NCBI GenBank assembly: GCA_026712715.1
Contig: JAPOPW010000038.1
Span: 62,001-126,000 of the forward strand
Origin: Immundisolibacterales bacterium
GTDB lineage: Bacteria; Pseudomonadota; Gammaproteobacteria; HK1
Length of the DNA: 64,000 nucleotides
Reading direction: 5' to 3'
The stretch's first letter is position 1. Each line of letters opens with the position of its first letter. Under the pieces are notes generated by a model, which made no database searches, had not been told where the DNA came from, and saw nothing but the letters and a program-made list of their open reading frames with translations. A program made the translations under genes and the position numbers. Below are positions 41,627 to 50,327 of this stretch, piece by piece.

Positions 41627-42772
41627 CTAACGTCCGGGAAGGTAGCAGGGTCCCGGTACGGCCGGGTAGTCGGCAAGCATCGCCTCATCGATGTCGAGCC
41701 CCAGGCCGGGTGCGTCGTGCGGCTCGATGAACCCGTCGCGGACCTCGAGCGGGTTGCGCGCGAGATGGGTGCGAAAGGGGTTGACCGGAGCTTCGTCCGC
41801 CTCGTAGATGAGCCCGTTGCCGAGGGCGCAGAGGAGGTGCACGTTCGCCGCCGCGCTCAGCATCGAGTGGCTGGTATGGGGCGCGGCCGCGACGTGCCAC
41901 GCGGCCGCCATGTCCGCGATCTTCTTCACCTCCGAGATCCCGCCGGCCTTGGTGCAGTCGGCCTGCACGATGGCGACCGCCCGCGCCTCGAGCAGCCCCC
42001 GGAACTCCTGCCGGGTGTAGTGGTTCTCACCCGCCGCGAGGGGGACGAGGGTCCGCTGCGCAAGGTCCCGGTAGGTCCCGATCGCGTCGGGCGCGAAGGG
42101 CTCCTCCAGCCAGTAGACGCGATGGTCCTCGCAGTAGGCGATGACCTCCACCAGGTCCTGCGCGGTGTACCGGGTCTGGGCGTCCACCGCGATGTCGAGC
42201 TCGTCGCCGAACTCGCGCCGCACCCGGGCGACCCGCTCCGCATCGCGCTTCGGGGTGTCCCCGACCCGGACCTTGACCGCGGTATAGCCGCGGTCGACGA
42301 ACTTGCCGACCTCCGCGGCGAGCGAGTCGGGGGGCTGGAAGCCGAGGGTGAGACCGCCGACGTAGGCCCGAAGCCGTTTGTGCGTTCCGCCGAGCAGCCG
42401 GTAGACGGGCTGCCCGAGGAGCTTGCCCTTGAGGTCCCAGAGGGCGATGTCGATCCCGGACAGGGCGATGACGCTGCCGGCGCCGAGCCCGTGGGTCTGG
42501 ACCTGCTGGTGGCGCACGCGCTCCCAGATGCCTTCCGTGTCGAAGGGATCGGCCCCGGTGACGAGGGTCGCGATCCCGCCCTGGATGATCTCCGCCATCG
42601 CCGTCGGATTCTGGCCGTGGTGCGCCTCCCCGTAGCCGACCGTCCCGTCGTCGGCGATCACCTTGACGAGCACGAAGTCGCGCTTGACGTTGGCGCCGAG
42701 GGCGTTGCGGATCACGTCCCCGTCGAAGGGTCGCGAGTGCGCGCTCGCCTCGATGCTCGTAATCCTCACCAT
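41627..42772 (-). CDS. Mandelate racemase/muconate lactonizing enzyme-family protein
   Basis: A 381-residue enolase-superfamily enzyme. Metal ligands are Asp197 (VDAQT), Glu223 (WLEEP) and Glu249 (AGENH). The second-strand acid/base motif is Lys167-Val-Arg169 in place of the usual KxK, and His299 (PHTSHS) lies at the last barrel strand. This pattern fits sugar-acid dehydratases or a racemase with a Lys/His pair. The ATG at 42772 has GGAGGAACG before it. Upstream codons in the longer frame lie in the divergent promoter region with soeA. Confidence 0.9.
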   Translation of the reverse strand: MVRITSIEASAHSRPFDGDVIRNALGANVKRDFVLVKVIADDGTVGYGEAHHGQNPTAMAEIIQGGIATLVTGADPFDTEGIWERVRHQQVQTHGLGAGSVIALSGIDIALWDLKGKLLGQPVYRLLGGTHKRLRAYVGGLTLGFQPPDSLAAEVGKFVDRGYTAVKVRVGDTPKRDAERVARVRREFGDELDIAVDAQTRYTAQDLVEVIAYCEDHRVYWLEEPFAPDAIGTYRDLAQRTLVPLAAGENHYTRQEFRGLLEARAVAIVQADCTKAGGISEVKKIADMAAAWHVAAAPHTSHSMLSAAANVHLLCALGNGLIYEADEAPVNPFRTHLARNPLEVRDGFIEPHDAPGLGLDIDEAMLADYPAVPGPCYLPGR

Positions 42773-42872
42773 CTTCGTTCCTCCCGATTGAGCCCGCGTC
42801 CCCGATTCCCTCGCCCCCCGATCCGTGGTGTCGGCCATTCGAGCGATCCGGCGATCGGGCGTCGTCCTCGAA

Positions 42873-42878
42873 TATACT
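42873..42878 (+). promoter_or_regulatory. TATACT -10 box seven bases before the soeA ATG
   Basis: TATACT ends at 42878 and the soeA ATG begins at 42886, so transcription would be expected to start at or next to the A of the ATG. No Shine-Dalgarno-like tract precedes the ATG. No good -35 is seen at the normal distance; a GATC-rich repeat at 42844-42857 might bind an activator. Suggests a leaderless mRNA. Confidence 0.5.
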
Positions 42879-42885
42879 CGCTGCG

Positions 42886-45849
42886 ATGAAACACGGGATC
42901 GAATACTCTGCCCCGATCGGCGACGAGGTCCGGACGACCACCTGTTACATGTGCGCGTGCCGGTGCGGCATCCGGGTGCACCTCAAGGACGGAACGGTCC
43001 GGTACATCGAGGGCAACCCGGACCATCCCGTGAACCGCGGAGTGCTCTGCGCGAAGGGCTCCGCCGGCATCATGCAGCACTACTCGCCGGCCCGTCTCAC
43101 CGGTCCGCTCCTTCGCACCGGCGAGCGCGGAAGCGGCGAGTTCCGCGAGATCTCGTGGAAGGAGGCCGTCGACCTTGCGGTCAAGTGGCTCCGGCCGCTC
43201 CGTGACACGGACCCCCGCAAGCTAGCGTTCTTCACCGGACGGGATCAGAGCCAGGCGCTCACCGGTTGGTGGGCGAGCCAGTTCGGCACCCCGAACCATG
43301 CCGCGCACGGGGGGTTCTGCTCGGTCAACATGGCCGCGGCGGGGCTCTATTCCATCGGCGGGTCCTTCTGGGAGTTCGGCGAGCCGGATTGGGAGCACGC
43401 CCGGTGGTTCATGCTCCTCGGGGTCGCCGAGGACCACGACAGCAATCCCATCAAGCTCGGGCTTGCCAGGCTGAAGGAACGCGGCGCGAAGGTGGTCTCG
43501 GTCAATCCGGTGCGAACCGGCTATTCCGCGATCGCCGACGAGTGGATCGGGATCACCCCGGGCACGGACGGGCTGTTCGTCCTCGCGCTGGCCCACGAGC
43601 TGCTGCGCTCGGGAAAGGTGGACGCGGACTACCTCGCCTCGTACACGAACGCCCCATGGCTCGTGCTCGAGGCTCCCGGCGACCCCGAGGACGGACTCTT
43701 CGCCCGCGACGCGGAAGGGAGGCCGCTCGTATGGGACCGCGACGCGCGCGTTGCACGTCCCGCCGTGGACCCCGAGAACCGGCCCGCCCTGCGGGGGCTC
43801 CGCGAGCTCCCCGACGGCCGCGCGGCGCGCCCCGTGTTCGAGCTCCTGGCCCGGCGGGTCCTCGATCCGCGCTACGCGCCGGAGGCGGTCGCGGCGGCGA
43901 CGGGCGTCTGCGCCGACACCATTCGCCGGCTCGCCTCCGAGATCGCGCATGCCGCCTTCGAGCACACCGTCACCCTCGACGTTCCGTGGACGGACGTCCA
44001 CGGCCGCCGGCACGAGAAGATGGTCGGGCGCCCGGTGGCGTTCCACGCGATGCGTGGCATCTCCGCCCACTCCAACGGGTTCCAGACCTGCCGGGCGTTG
44101 CACGTGCTGCAGATGCTCCTCGGCACCGTGGACGTGCCGGGCGGGTTCCGTTACAAGGCCCCGTTCCCGAAGCCCGCGCCGCCGCCCCAGCTCCCGGCCG
44201 GCCGCCCGGAACAGATCGGGGCCGGCCGTCCCATGCCCGGTCCGCCGCTCGGCTTCCCGCGCGGCCCGGAGGACCTGCTGGTCGACCCGCAAGGCCGTCC
44301 GGCGCGGATCGACAAGGCGTTCTCGTGGGAAGCGCCGATCGCCGCCCACGGGATGATGCACTCGGTGATCCGCAACGCCTGGGCGGGCGACCCCTATCCA
44401 ATCGACACCCTCTTCATGTACATGGCGAACATGGCCTGGAACTCGGCCATGAACACCGCCGAGACGGCCGCCATGCTGACGGACCGTGACCCCGAGACCG
44501 GCGACTACCGCATCCCGCGCTTCATCTACAGCGATGCGTTCGCGTCGGAGACGGTGGCGTACGCCGACCTCGTGCTCCCGGACACGACCTATCTCGAGCG
44601 CTGGGACTGCATCTCCATGCTCGACCGCCCGATCGGATCGGCGGACGGGCCGGCGGACTCCATTCGCCAGCCGGTGGTCGCCCCCGACCGGGACGTTCGC
44701 CCGTTCCAGGACGTGCTCCTCGAGATCGGCGCCCGCCTCGGGCTGCCCGGCCTGGTCCGCGACGACGGGGCGCCGCGCTACCCGGGGGGGTATCCGGACT
44801 TCCTCGTGAACCACGAGTACCGTCCGGGGGTCGGTCCGCTCGCGGGGTGGCGCGGCCCGGCCGGAGACACGCACGGCACCGGAGCGCCCAACCCCGACCA
44901 GCTCGCCCGCTACGTTGCGAACGGCTGCTTCTGGCAGGATCGACTCGCGCCGTCACAGCGCTACTTCAAGCACTTCAACCGCGACTACCTCGCCTACGCG
45001 AAGCGCATGGGTCTCATCGGCTCGGACGACCCGATTTTCCTGCAGCTCTACTGCGAGCCGCTCCAGCGATTCCGGCTCGCCGCGCGCGGGCACGGGGCGG
45101 TGCTCCCCCCCGAGGAGCACCGTGGCCGGATCGAACGGTACTTCGACCCCCTTCCGTTCTGGTACGCGCCGTTCGGATCCCCGGAGGGGGACGCCGCAGG
45201 AGAGCCGGAAGGCGGTTCGGGCGAAGGCTCGAAGACCGACTCGAAGACGGGATCGGGGCCGGCGGGGGAGGGTGGCTGGCCCCTGCACGCGGTGACCCAG
45301 CGGCCGATGGCGATGTACCACTCGTGGGGCTCGCAGAACGCGTGGCTCCGCCAGCTCCACGCGAGCAACCGGCTGTACGTGCCGGATCCGGTTGCCCGCT
45401 CCCTCGGTATCGAGGACGACGACTGGGTGGTCGTGGAGAGCCGCAACGGCAGCGTGCGGGCGCAGGTCAAGCGGATGCGGGCGGTCAACGAGCACACGGT
45501 CTGGACCTGGAACGCGATCGGCAAGCGCCGGGGGGCGTGGAACCTCGCGCCGGACGCCCCCGAGGCGACCCGCGGATTCCTCCTGAACGACCTCATCGCC
45601 GAGCTGCTTCCGGAGCGCGACGGCGGCTACCGCTACGCCAATGCCGATCCGATCACCGGCCAGGCCGCCTGGTACGACCTCCGGGTGCGCATCCGGCCGG
45701 CGGACGGCCCCGGGGAACGGGCGGCGCCTCTCGCTCCGCCGCCCGGCGCACCGGCGCGTCCCGCCGTGCTGCGATTCGGTGAGCAGTTCCGGCGCGCGGG
45801 GGCCGGAAACGGCCCCGCCCGGAACCGGTCCGCGGGTTCGGGACCGTGA
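42886..45849 (+). CDS. soeA: Sulfite dehydrogenase (quinone), molybdopterin subunit SoeA
   Basis: A 987-residue bis-MGD protein. A complete N-terminal 4Fe-4S motif is formed by Cys20, Cys23, Cys27 and Cys55. The signature stretches TTTCYMCACRCGIRVHLKDG, GNPDHPVNRGVLCAKGSAGI, GGFCSVNMAAAGLYSIGGSF and VAEDHDSNPIKLGLARLKE match SoeA proteins as I know them. SoeABC oxidises sulfite to sulfate on the cytoplasmic side and passes electrons to quinone; there is no Tat signal, which agrees. A Gly/Ser/Lys-rich linker (about 770-800) precedes the C-terminal domain. Thiosulfate or polysulfide reductase is the alternative family. The gene overlaps soeB by GTGA. Confidence 0.83.
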   Translation: MKHGIEYSAPIGDEVRTTTCYMCACRCGIRVHLKDGTVRYIEGNPDHPVNRGVLCAKGSAGIMQHYSPARLTGPLLRTGERGSGEFREISWKEAVDLAVKWLRPLRDTDPRKLAFFTGRDQSQALTGWWASQFGTPNHAAHGGFCSVNMAAAGLYSIGGSFWEFGEPDWEHARWFMLLGVAEDHDSNPIKLGLARLKERGAKVVSVNPVRTGYSAIADEWIGITPGTDGLFVLALAHELLRSGKVDADYLASYTNAPWLVLEAPGDPEDGLFARDAEGRPLVWDRDARVARPAVDPENRPALRGLRELPDGRAARPVFELLARRVLDPRYAPEAVAAATGVCADTIRRLASEIAHAAFEHTVTLDVPWTDVHGRRHEKMVGRPVAFHAMRGISAHSNGFQTCRALHVLQMLLGTVDVPGGFRYKAPFPKPAPPPQLPAGRPEQIGAGRPMPGPPLGFPRGPEDLLVDPQGRPARIDKAFSWEAPIAAHGMMHSVIRNAWAGDPYPIDTLFMYMANMAWNSAMNTAETAAMLTDRDPETGDYRIPRFIYSDAFASETVAYADLVLPDTTYLERWDCISMLDRPIGSADGPADSIRQPVVAPDRDVRPFQDVLLEIGARLGLPGLVRDDGAPRYPGGYPDFLVNHEYRPGVGPLAGWRGPAGDTHGTGAPNPDQLARYVANGCFWQDRLAPSQRYFKHFNRDYLAYAKRMGLIGSDDPIFLQLYCEPLQRFRLAARGHGAVLPPEEHRGRIERYFDPLPFWYAPFGSPEGDAAGEPEGGSGEGSKTDSKTGSGPAGEGGWPLHAVTQRPMAMYHSWGSQNAWLRQLHASNRLYVPDPVARSLGIEDDDWVVVESRNGSVRAQVKRMRAVNEHTVWTWNAIGKRRGAWNLAPDAPEATRGFLLNDLIAELLPERDGGYRYANADPITGQAAWYDLRVRIRPADGPGERAAPLAPPPGAPARPAVLRFGEQFRRAGAGNGPARNRSAGSGP

Positions 45850-46649
45850 CCGCGCTCCCCGATTCGACGCAGCGGCGCCTCGGGCTCGTCATCGATCTCG
45901 ACACCTGCGTCGGGTGCCATGCCTGCGTCGTCCACTGCAAGGAATGGAACACGGGCGGCTACCCGGCGCCGCTCTCCGACGCCGATCCCTACGGGGCGGA
46001 CCCGACCGGGACGTGGCTCAACCGGGTGCACTCGTACGAGGTCGAGGCTCCCGGACGGACGCCGAGGGTCGTGCACTTCCCCAAGTCGTGCCTTCACTGC
46101 GAGGACGCTCCCTGCGTGACGGTGTGCCCGACCGGGGCCTCCTACAAGCGCGAAGAGGACGGAATCGTGCTGGTGGACGAGGATCTTTGCATCGGCTGCA
46201 AGCTCTGCGCCTGGGCCTGCCCCTACGGAGCGCGCGAGTTCGACCCGCCGACCGGGGTGATGAAGAAGTGCACCCTTTGCATCGACCGCATCTACAACGA
46301 GCATCTCTCCGATCCGGTGCCGGCCTGCGTTTCGACCTGCCCGGCCCGGGCGCGGCACTACGGTGACCTCGCCGATCCCGATTCCGAGGTTTCGCGCCTG
46401 GTCGCGGAGCGCGGCGGCTACGAGCTCATGTCGGAGACCGGCTGCCGGCCCACGAACCGCTACCTTCCCCCCCGTTCCCGCGAGCCGGCGGCGACAGCGG
46501 CCGGGAATGCCGGCGACGGCGGAGGGGATGGAGCGTCCCCGCCGGTTCTCGAAGACGCGCCGGCCGAAGGGGGATTCCTCGGGTGGATCGACCGCCTCCT
46601 GACCGCCGCCGATCGCGACCCGTCCCCGCCACCCGATTCTCGTCCATGA
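45846..46649 (+). CDS. soeB: Sulfite dehydrogenase iron-sulfur subunit SoeB
   Basis: A 267-residue ferredoxin-type subunit with four cysteine clusters: 21/24/27/31, 82/85/90/94, 115/118/121/125 and 142/145/161/165. All 16 ligands are present. It ends with a long Ala/Gly/Pro-rich tail (about 205-267) that may contact the anchor. It carries electrons from SoeA to SoeC. The GTG start is embedded in the soeA stop. In the parallel complex at 6598-11195 this domain is fused to its anchor, whereas here it is separate. Confidence 0.85.
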   Translation: MTALPDSTQRRLGLVIDLDTCVGCHACVVHCKEWNTGGYPAPLSDADPYGADPTGTWLNRVHSYEVEAPGRTPRVVHFPKSCLHCEDAPCVTVCPTGASYKREEDGIVLVDEDLCIGCKLCAWACPYGAREFDPPTGVMKKCTLCIDRIYNEHLSDPVPACVSTCPARARHYGDLADPDSEVSRLVAERGGYELMSETGCRPTNRYLPPRSREPAATAAGNAGDGGGDGASPPVLEDAPAEGGFLGWIDRLLTAADRDPSPPPDSRP

Positions 46650-46718
46650 AGCCGCCTCGCCGACTCGACGCAACCGCAGGTCACCGGACCGTCGGGCGCG
46701 GCTAGCCTCGTTCGAGCC

Positions 46719-47690
46719 TTGCATCCCGCGTATTCCATCATCTTCTTCACCGTCGCCTCCGGCGCGGGCTACGGCCTGATGTTCCTGCTCGGGCTCGGCG
46801 CCGCGGCCGGCACTCCCTTCGTGGAACGTGATGGATCGGGATTCCCCGTCGCGCTCCTCCTCTCCCTCCTCCTCGTGAGCGCCGGCCTTGTCTCGTCCGC
46901 CTTTCACCTCGGCCGCCCGGAGCGCGCCCTTCGCGCGTTCTCCCAGTGGCGAACGTCCTGGCTCTCGCGCGAGGGGTGCCTCGCCGCCGTCACGTACGTC
47001 CCCGCGGTCCTCCTCGGAGTCGGATGGTGGGCGGGTGAGCTGGGGACGGGATGGCGCTTTCTCGGATTTCTCCTTTCGGTCTTCGCGGCGGCCACGGTGT
47101 ACGCGACCGCGATGATCTACCGCAGCCTCGCGGCCGTTCCCCGTTGGTCGACCGGCTGGGTTCCGGCCGGCTATCTCGTCCTCGGAGCGGCGAGCGGGGC
47201 GGTATGGCTCGCGTTCATCGCGGCGCTCGCCGGCGGCCAGGGGAGCGGGTTCGCCGGCGCGGCGGCGGCGCTCCTCGTTCTCGCCGGCGCGGTCAAGGGC
47301 GGCTACTGGCGTGCGGTGGGCAACCTCGCCGCCTCGAGCACGATCGAGACCGCGACCGGGCTCGGTCGGCTTGCCCCCGGGGCACGGGTGCACGTTCTCG
47401 ACCCGCCCCATACGCAGCCGAACTGGCTCCAGCGCGAGATGGGCTACCGCGTCGCCCGCCGCCACGCACGCAAGCTGCGGGCGTTCACCTGGACGCTCGC
47501 CTTCGTCGTCCCGGGCGCGCTCTGTCTCGGTGCCTGGCTCGGTGCGGGGAGCGGCGACGCGGTGTGGAGGGTCACGGTGCTCGGAGTCGCGGCGGTGAGC
47601 GCAAGCGCCGGCCTGCTCGTCGAACGCTGGCTCTTCTTCGCCGAGGCGGAGCACAAGGTCACCCTCTACTACGGAACCCGGCGCGTATAG
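46719..47690 (+). CDS. soeC: Sulfite dehydrogenase membrane anchor SoeC (DmsC family)
   Basis: A 323-residue DmsC-family anchor with eight predicted helices. It opens with the family's HPAYSIIFFTVASGAGYG and contains FHLGRPERALRAFSQWRTSWLSREG in the first loop. It passes electrons from SoeB to the quinone pool. The start is TTG at 46719; there is no ATG or GTG between that codon and the in-frame region upstream, and the conserved HPAYS follows at once. It begins 69 bases after soeB. Confidence 0.85.
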   Translation: MHPAYSIIFFTVASGAGYGLMFLLGLGAAAGTPFVERDGSGFPVALLLSLLLVSAGLVSSAFHLGRPERALRAFSQWRTSWLSREGCLAAVTYVPAVLLGVGWWAGELGTGWRFLGFLLSVFAAATVYATAMIYRSLAAVPRWSTGWVPAGYLVLGAASGAVWLAFIAALAGGQGSGFAGAAAALLVLAGAVKGGYWRAVGNLAASSTIETATGLGRLAPGARVHVLDPPHTQPNWLQREMGYRVARRHARKLRAFTWTLAFVVPGALCLGAWLGAGSGDAVWRVTVLGVAAVSASAGLLVERWLFFAEAEHKVTLYYGTRRV

Positions 47691-47813
47691 CGACTGGTCA
47701 ACCGCACCCGAGCGCTCCGATAGCGTAGTGATTCTTCAAGTAACGGAACGAAAAAATGCCCCCGCCATCAGCCGTCGGCGAAACGCGCGGAGCAATGGGG
47801 AGGCACTCGATTC

Positions 47814-48092
47814 GTGGAGTTCGAATGGGATGGCGAGAAGTAACTGGCAAACGTCGAGAAGCACGGCGTGGCCTTTGCCGAGGCATCCACGGTGTTCGGC
47901 GATCCGTTCGAGACCACCATCCCGGACCCCGATCATTCCGTCGGAGAGTACCGGTTCTTGAGCGCAGGCGTGTCGTCGGCGGGCCGGGTACTGGTGGTGT
48001 CGTACGTCGAACGGTCAGACGACCGTATTCGTATCATCAGCGCGCGTGAAGCGTCACGCGGAGAACGGAGGCAGAATGAAACACGAGCCTGA
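47814..48092 (+). pseudogene. brnT: BrnT-type toxin with in-frame TAA at codon 10
   Basis: The frame reads VEFEWDGEK, then TAA (47841-47843), then LANVEKHGVAFAEASTVFGDP and on through IPDPDHSVGE, RVLVVSYVER and RIRIISAREAS to the normal BrnT C-terminus. Only the stop breaks the 92-residue toxin. BrnT is a ribonuclease toxin neutralised by BrnA, whose gene overlaps the end of this frame. Restart at GTG 47868 would drop the first 18 residues with the WD and KH segments. A GGGGAGG site lies before GTG 47814. Base-call error is the alternative. Confidence 0.78.
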
Positions 48093-48294
48093 GCAGGCGC
48101 CACTGCGCCCGGAGTACGACTTCTCGTCGGGCACCAGAGGCAAGCACCACGAGGCGTACCGTCGAGGCAGAAACGTCGTGCTTCTGGATCCGGACGTAGC
48201 GGCGGTATTCAAGGACTCGGACGCGGTCAACGCGGCATTGCGGGCACTTGCACGGCTTGCGCACGCCCACGCCGGGCGTGCGTCTGATCGATAG
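48076..48294 (+). CDS. brnA: BrnA-type antitoxin
   Basis: A 72-residue antitoxin. RPEYDFSSGTRGKHHEAYRRGRNVVLLDPDVAAVFKDSDAVNAALRAL is the BrnA pattern, with a flexible toxin-binding N-terminus and a ribbon-helix-helix-like DNA-binding C-terminus. The ATG at 48076 has GGAGG eight bases upstream, inside the last codons of the toxin frame. In working systems BrnA also represses the operon. Here it is intact while its toxin is broken, so it is an orphan by sequence. Confidence 0.82.
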   Translation: MKHEPEQAPLRPEYDFSSGTRGKHHEAYRRGRNVVLLDPDVAAVFKDSDAVNAALRALARLAHAHAGRASDR

Positions 48295-48483
48295 GGCCGA
48301 GCGAGGGCCGCGGTTGTTGGTTCTCCGGGGCCCCATTTCCGCACCGCCGCCCCTGGAACATTCTTGATTTCCTGACTCCGGCCGGCATGCGACAGCCGCG
48401 ATCACGTTCGCGACCAAATGGCCCGCGATTCGGACCGAGGAGGAGCGTTCCCGCCAGCGGCCACACCCTGAGGAGATTCAAAC

Positions 48484-49926
48484 ATGGAACCGGCCTTTCA
48501 GAGCGCGGCGACCCTCGCCGCGGAGCTCCGCGAGCGGCGGATCGGCTGCCTCGAGCTGCTGAACCACTACATCGCCCGGGTCGAGCGCTTCAACTCCGAT
48601 CTCAACGCCATCGTGGTGTTCGACTTCGATCGGGCCCGTGCCCGCGCCCGCGAGGCGGACGCCGCGCTCGCCCGCGGAGAGGTCTGGGGACCCCTTCACG
48701 GCGTGCCGATGACCATCAAGGACTCCTACGACGTCGAGGGACTTCCCACCACCTGGGGTGTGCCGGAGCTTCGCGATAACGTCGCGGCGACGAACGCGGT
48801 GGCCGTGGACCGGCTCCTCGCGGCCGGGGCGGTCGTCTTCGGCAAGACCAACGTCCCGTACAACCTGGCCGACTTCCAGAGCTACAACGCGATCTACGGC
48901 ACCACCAACAACCCCTGGGATCTCGAGCTTGTCCCCGGCGGGTCCTCGGGCGGATCGGCCGCGGCGCTCGCCGCGGGGCTCACCGGACTCGAGGCGGGAA
49001 GCGACATCGGCGGCTCCATCCGCAACCCCGCCCACTACTGCGGCGTCTACGGCCACAAGGCGACCTGGGGGGTGCTGCCGCCGCGGGGCCACGCCAAGCC
49101 TGGCGTGCTCGCGCCGACCGACATCTCGGTCATCGGCCCGCTTGCGCGCAGCGCCGACGACCTCGCGCTCGCCCTCGACGTGATGGCGGGGCCGGACCGC
49201 ATCGAGGCGAACGGCTGGCGGCTCGAGCTTGCCCGGCCGAACGGGCGCGGCCCGGGCGACTGGCGGATCGCGGTGTGGGCGGATGACGATTTCTGTCCGG
49301 TGGACCGGACGGTCCGGGACGCGGTCGTGCGCGCGGCGGACGCGTTCCGGGACGCCGGATCCACGGTCGACGGATCGGCACGCCCGCGGTTCGATCCGGC
49401 CGAGGCCGAGGACGTGTACATGGGACTGCTCCAGAGCGCGCTTTCGGTGCGGCACGGGGAAGAGGAGTTCCGGACCTCCCTCGAGCGGATCGCGCGTCTC
49501 GGCGACGACGACTCTCCGCGCGCGCGGCGCCTTCGCGCCGGGGCCATGCACCATCGTGACTGGCTCCTCGTCCACGAGCGGCGCACCCGCCTGCGGTGGG
49601 CGTGGCGGGAGTTCTTCGACGGGTTCGACGCGCTCCTTTGCCCGATCGCCTGCGTGCCGGCATTCCCCCACGATCAGCAGCGCGACATGGACGCCCGGCG
49701 CATCACCGTCAACGGGGAGACGCGCGCGTACTGGGACCAGCTCTTCTGGGCGGGCCTCACCTGCGTCGCCCTGCTCCCCGCGACGGTCGCCCCGGCCGCC
49801 TCCGGGGGACTGCCCGTCGGGGTGCAGATCGTGGGTCCCGAAGGGGGCGACCACGTGACGATCGAGATCGCCCGTCATCTCGCCGAGCTGATCGGGGGGT
49901 TCCGCCCGCCGCCCGGCTACGCGTAG
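48484..49926 (+). CDS. Amidase (amidase-signature family)
   Basis: A 480-residue amidase-signature enzyme. The catalytic Ser-cisSer-Lys triad is Lys79 (TIKDS), Ser154 in PGGSSGGSAAALAAG and Ser178 in GSDIGGSIR, all in the right order. It hydrolyses a carboxamide or related C-N bond to acid plus ammonia. GAGGAG lies before the ATG. No GatB/GatC genes are nearby, so a glutaminyl-tRNA amidotransferase role is unlikely. The nearby peptide/opine-type importer is a plausible source of amide substrates (inference). Confidence 0.9.
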   Translation: MEPAFQSAATLAAELRERRIGCLELLNHYIARVERFNSDLNAIVVFDFDRARARAREADAALARGEVWGPLHGVPMTIKDSYDVEGLPTTWGVPELRDNVAATNAVAVDRLLAAGAVVFGKTNVPYNLADFQSYNAIYGTTNNPWDLELVPGGSSGGSAAALAAGLTGLEAGSDIGGSIRNPAHYCGVYGHKATWGVLPPRGHAKPGVLAPTDISVIGPLARSADDLALALDVMAGPDRIEANGWRLELARPNGRGPGDWRIAVWADDDFCPVDRTVRDAVVRAADAFRDAGSTVDGSARPRFDPAEAEDVYMGLLQSALSVRHGEEEFRTSLERIARLGDDDSPRARRLRAGAMHHRDWLLVHERRTRLRWAWREFFDGFDALLCPIACVPAFPHDQQRDMDARRITVNGETRAYWDQLFWAGLTCVALLPATVAPAASGGLPVGVQIVGPEGGDHVTIEIARHLAELIGGFRPPPGYA

Positions 49927-50327
49927 CGGTCTCTCGTCTCCATTGGTCTTCGGGGCAGCCGCCCGCCGTAGCCGGGACGAAGGTCGTCTCGCGGAGCCGG
50001 CGGCCCCGGGTTCGGAAGGGACCGGAAGGGCGGAGCGCTCGCCGCTCAGGACGGGCTCTCCCCGAACGCGGGCGGCTCCGGCGGCGGGCCGCCGGTCCGA
50101 CCGGCCGGGCTTTCGTTCGCGTGAATCGGGACGAGCGCCGGGCGACGACGAACCCCGCGGCCCGATCCGGTGTCGATTTGTCTATCAAAGGATGATCCGG
50201 ATTCCAAATCAAACAGTTGTGTCGGGAACCGGGCAGCTCCGCGCGCAAACTTGACACCCCCTCGGAAGCCCGGCCACACTTGGATTTGAAATCCCAAGAC
50301 AATCAATTGGAATTCCAGGAGGAAAGC
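49927..50327 (+). promoter_or_regulatory. Leader region of the peptide-type ABC operon
   Basis: No gene is supported in these 401 bases. An A/T-richer stretch starts at about 50160. TTGACA at 50251-50256 is a good -35, but only a weak -10 (CCACAC or CACACT) follows at 50274-50282. An imperfect inverted repeat CTTGGATTT/AAATCCCAAG at 50279-50299 lies between this and the strong ribosome site AGGAGGAAA before ATG 50328. Confidence 0.4.
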
